From Saprospiraceae bacterium (lineage in GTDB: Bacteria > Bacteroidota > Bacteroidia > Chitinophagales > Saprospiraceae): a stretch of DNA of 64,000 nt. Of this stretch, positions 63,249-64,000 are shown piece by piece. The stretch's first letter is position 1, and every line of letters begins with the position of its first letter. The stretch lies in contig JAKVCU010000001.1 in NCBI GenBank assembly GCA_022448955.1, positions 57,243 to 121,242 of the forward strand. Direction: 5' to 3'. Under the pieces are notes generated by a model. That model was not told the origin of the DNA. It searched no databases and saw nothing but the letters and a program-made list of their open reading frames with translations. Position numbers and translations under genes: made by a program.

Positions 63249-64000
63249 ATGTCAAAAGAACTAATTCAGAAAGCTGATTTTCTTATAGAAAGAAAAAGGT
63301 TTAAAGAGGCAGCTGATCTAATTAGGCAGGTTTTATCGAATAACCCCAATGAGCCTATGGCATTAAGTCTAATGGCAATTTGTCAAGAAGACTTAGAAAG
63401 TCCACAAAAAGCAATAGAAATCGCAAAAAGAGCCATTGAAGTTGATGCTAATGTGGCTTTTAGTTGGCAGGTCTTATGTGGATTGTTATTACGAAATAAC
63501 GCATGGCGTAGAAGATCAGAGATAGAGCAGATATTTGAAACCTGGGGAAGATTATCTGAAAGAGCACTCTTATGGATTCAAAGGTATATTACTTATCTAT
63601 TGATGAAAAGAGAAATAGTAAAGGCAAAAGATCTTCTGAAAGAAGGCTTATCGCGTTTCCCAAATGATCCGCCTTTACTTGCTGTTAAAGGATGTTTTTT
63701 AGTGGATGAAAATAACATGCAAGGAGCAAGAGAAATGCTAGAATTAGTTGGAGAACTAGATCCTAATTCAAAAGAGTTTTGGCTTTTAAAATATAGAATT
63801 GAGTATAAGTTAAACGATCTAGAAGCAGCACAAAAAAGTTATGAGGAAGTATTGAAGATCGATCCCACAGATGAAGATCATATAGAAGACTACAAGAAGA
63901 TTTTACATATTCGACATCCCTTTTCTAAGTTTTTATTTCTATCAAAGCTTAATGGAATAGTGATATTACCCATAGTAGGATTAGCTTTGGTTGCATTTAT
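63249..64000 (+). CDS. TPR-repeat protein with C-terminal membrane helix (3' end outside window)
   Basis: The frame starts at ATG 63249 and runs off the right edge (250 codons visible, no stop). TPR units are clear: KADFLIERKRFKEAADLIRQ, NEPMALSLMAICQEDLESPQ, KAKDLLKEGLSRFPNDPPL, AAQKSYEEVLKIDPTDED. Near residue 235 a hydrophobic helix begins (LNGIVILPIVGLALVAF), so the protein is probably membrane-anchored at its C-terminus. The start lies 19 bases after the HEAT-like gene. It is the third gene of the protease module. Confidence 0.75.
   Translation, partial: MSKELIQKADFLIERKRFKEAADLIRQVLSNNPNEPMALSLMAICQEDLESPQKAIEIAKRAIEVDANVAFSWQVLCGLLLRNNAWRRRSEIEQIFETWGRLSERALLWIQRYITYLLMKREIVKAKDLLKEGLSRFPNDPPLLAVKGCFLVDENNMQGAREMLELVGELDPNSKEFWLLKYRIEYKLNDLEAAQKSYEEVLKIDPTDEDHIEDYKKILHIRHPFSKFLFLSKLNGIVILPIVGLALVAF

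Noticed and set aside
1-64000. tRNA and rRNA genes.
   Set aside because: No tRNA cloverleaf or rRNA segment was noticed by eye other than the tRNA-like part of tmRNA. A tRNA scan would be needed to exclude one fully.

Overview
The window is chromosomal DNA of a Bacteroidota bacterium, most likely from the Saprospiria/Chitinophagia side of the phylum. The evidence is a low G+C content, SusC/SusD-type receptors with an ECF sigma/FecR pair, two proteins with C-terminal type IX secretion sorting domains, DUF4199 proteins, TAnnTTTG-type promoter elements, little use of Shine-Dalgarno sites, and a tmRNA whose tag reads GNRQFAMAA. The genus cannot be fixed from the sequence alone.

Layout. 1-6.5 kb: queE (cut by the window edge), a BatA/vWA membrane protein, a large multi-spanning membrane protein, and a dihydroorotase-like protein that has lost its metal ligands. 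6.6-11.6 kb: a tight envelope-glycan operon (two DUF4199 proteins, a GT2 and a GT4 glycosyltransferase, a four-helix membrane protein, gmhA, gmhB). 11.5-17 kb: an App1-like phosphatase, a TfoX-N protein, an N-terminally truncated STAND-type WD40 protein and a small secreted lipocalin-like protein. 17-30.3 kb: a polysaccharide utilisation locus, probably for xylan, with ECF sigma factor, FecR anti-sigma factor, SusC with an STN domain, SusD, a two-IPT surface glycan-binding protein, a 980-residue protein of five beta-rich repeats with a T9SS tail, and a GH10 xylanase with a T9SS tail.

30.3-38.3 kb: an AAA ATPase of the DUF3686 type, MFS exporter, threonylcarbamoyl-AMP synthase, purC, a GNAT enzyme, a saccharopine-dehydrogenase-like oxidoreductase and ssrA (tmRNA) with a strong terminator. 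38.3-41.6 kb is gene-poor accessory DNA: a small ORF, one copy of a dispersed repeat, an unrecognised helical protein and a multiply frameshifted pseudogene. 41.6-48.8 kb: a CocE/NonD hydrolase, twin small membrane proteins, a YdeI/OmdA protein, a bacterial nitric oxide synthase oxygenase, a SET-domain protein, a second copy of the dispersed repeat, a Dabb lipoprotein and a Tat-exported TIM-barrel protein.

48.9-57.3 kb is a complete upper phenylacetate-CoA pathway (paaE-A-B-C-D-I-Z-K) behind a promoter that contains a perfect palindromic operator, followed by a convergent Lrp/AsnC regulator. The ligase makes phenylacetyl-CoA, PaaABCE/D epoxidises it, and PaaZ opens the oxepin ring and oxidises the aldehyde; the later beta-oxidation genes are not here. 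PaaZ carries a C-terminal DinB/DUF1569-like extension. 57.4-64 kb: an unknown membrane protein, an IS3-family remnant abutting a PAP2 phosphatase gene, tandem Uma2 nucleases with nearly identical 5' ends, and a three-gene module of a cytoplasmic subtilase, a HEAT-like protein and a TPR membrane protein cut by the right edge.

No single locus is demonstrably a new system. The best candidates for follow-up are the subtilase-HEAT-TPR module with its neighbouring Uma2 pair, the five-repeat T9SS protein, the PaaZ fusion with its palindromic promoter, and the decayed accessory region downstream of ssrA.
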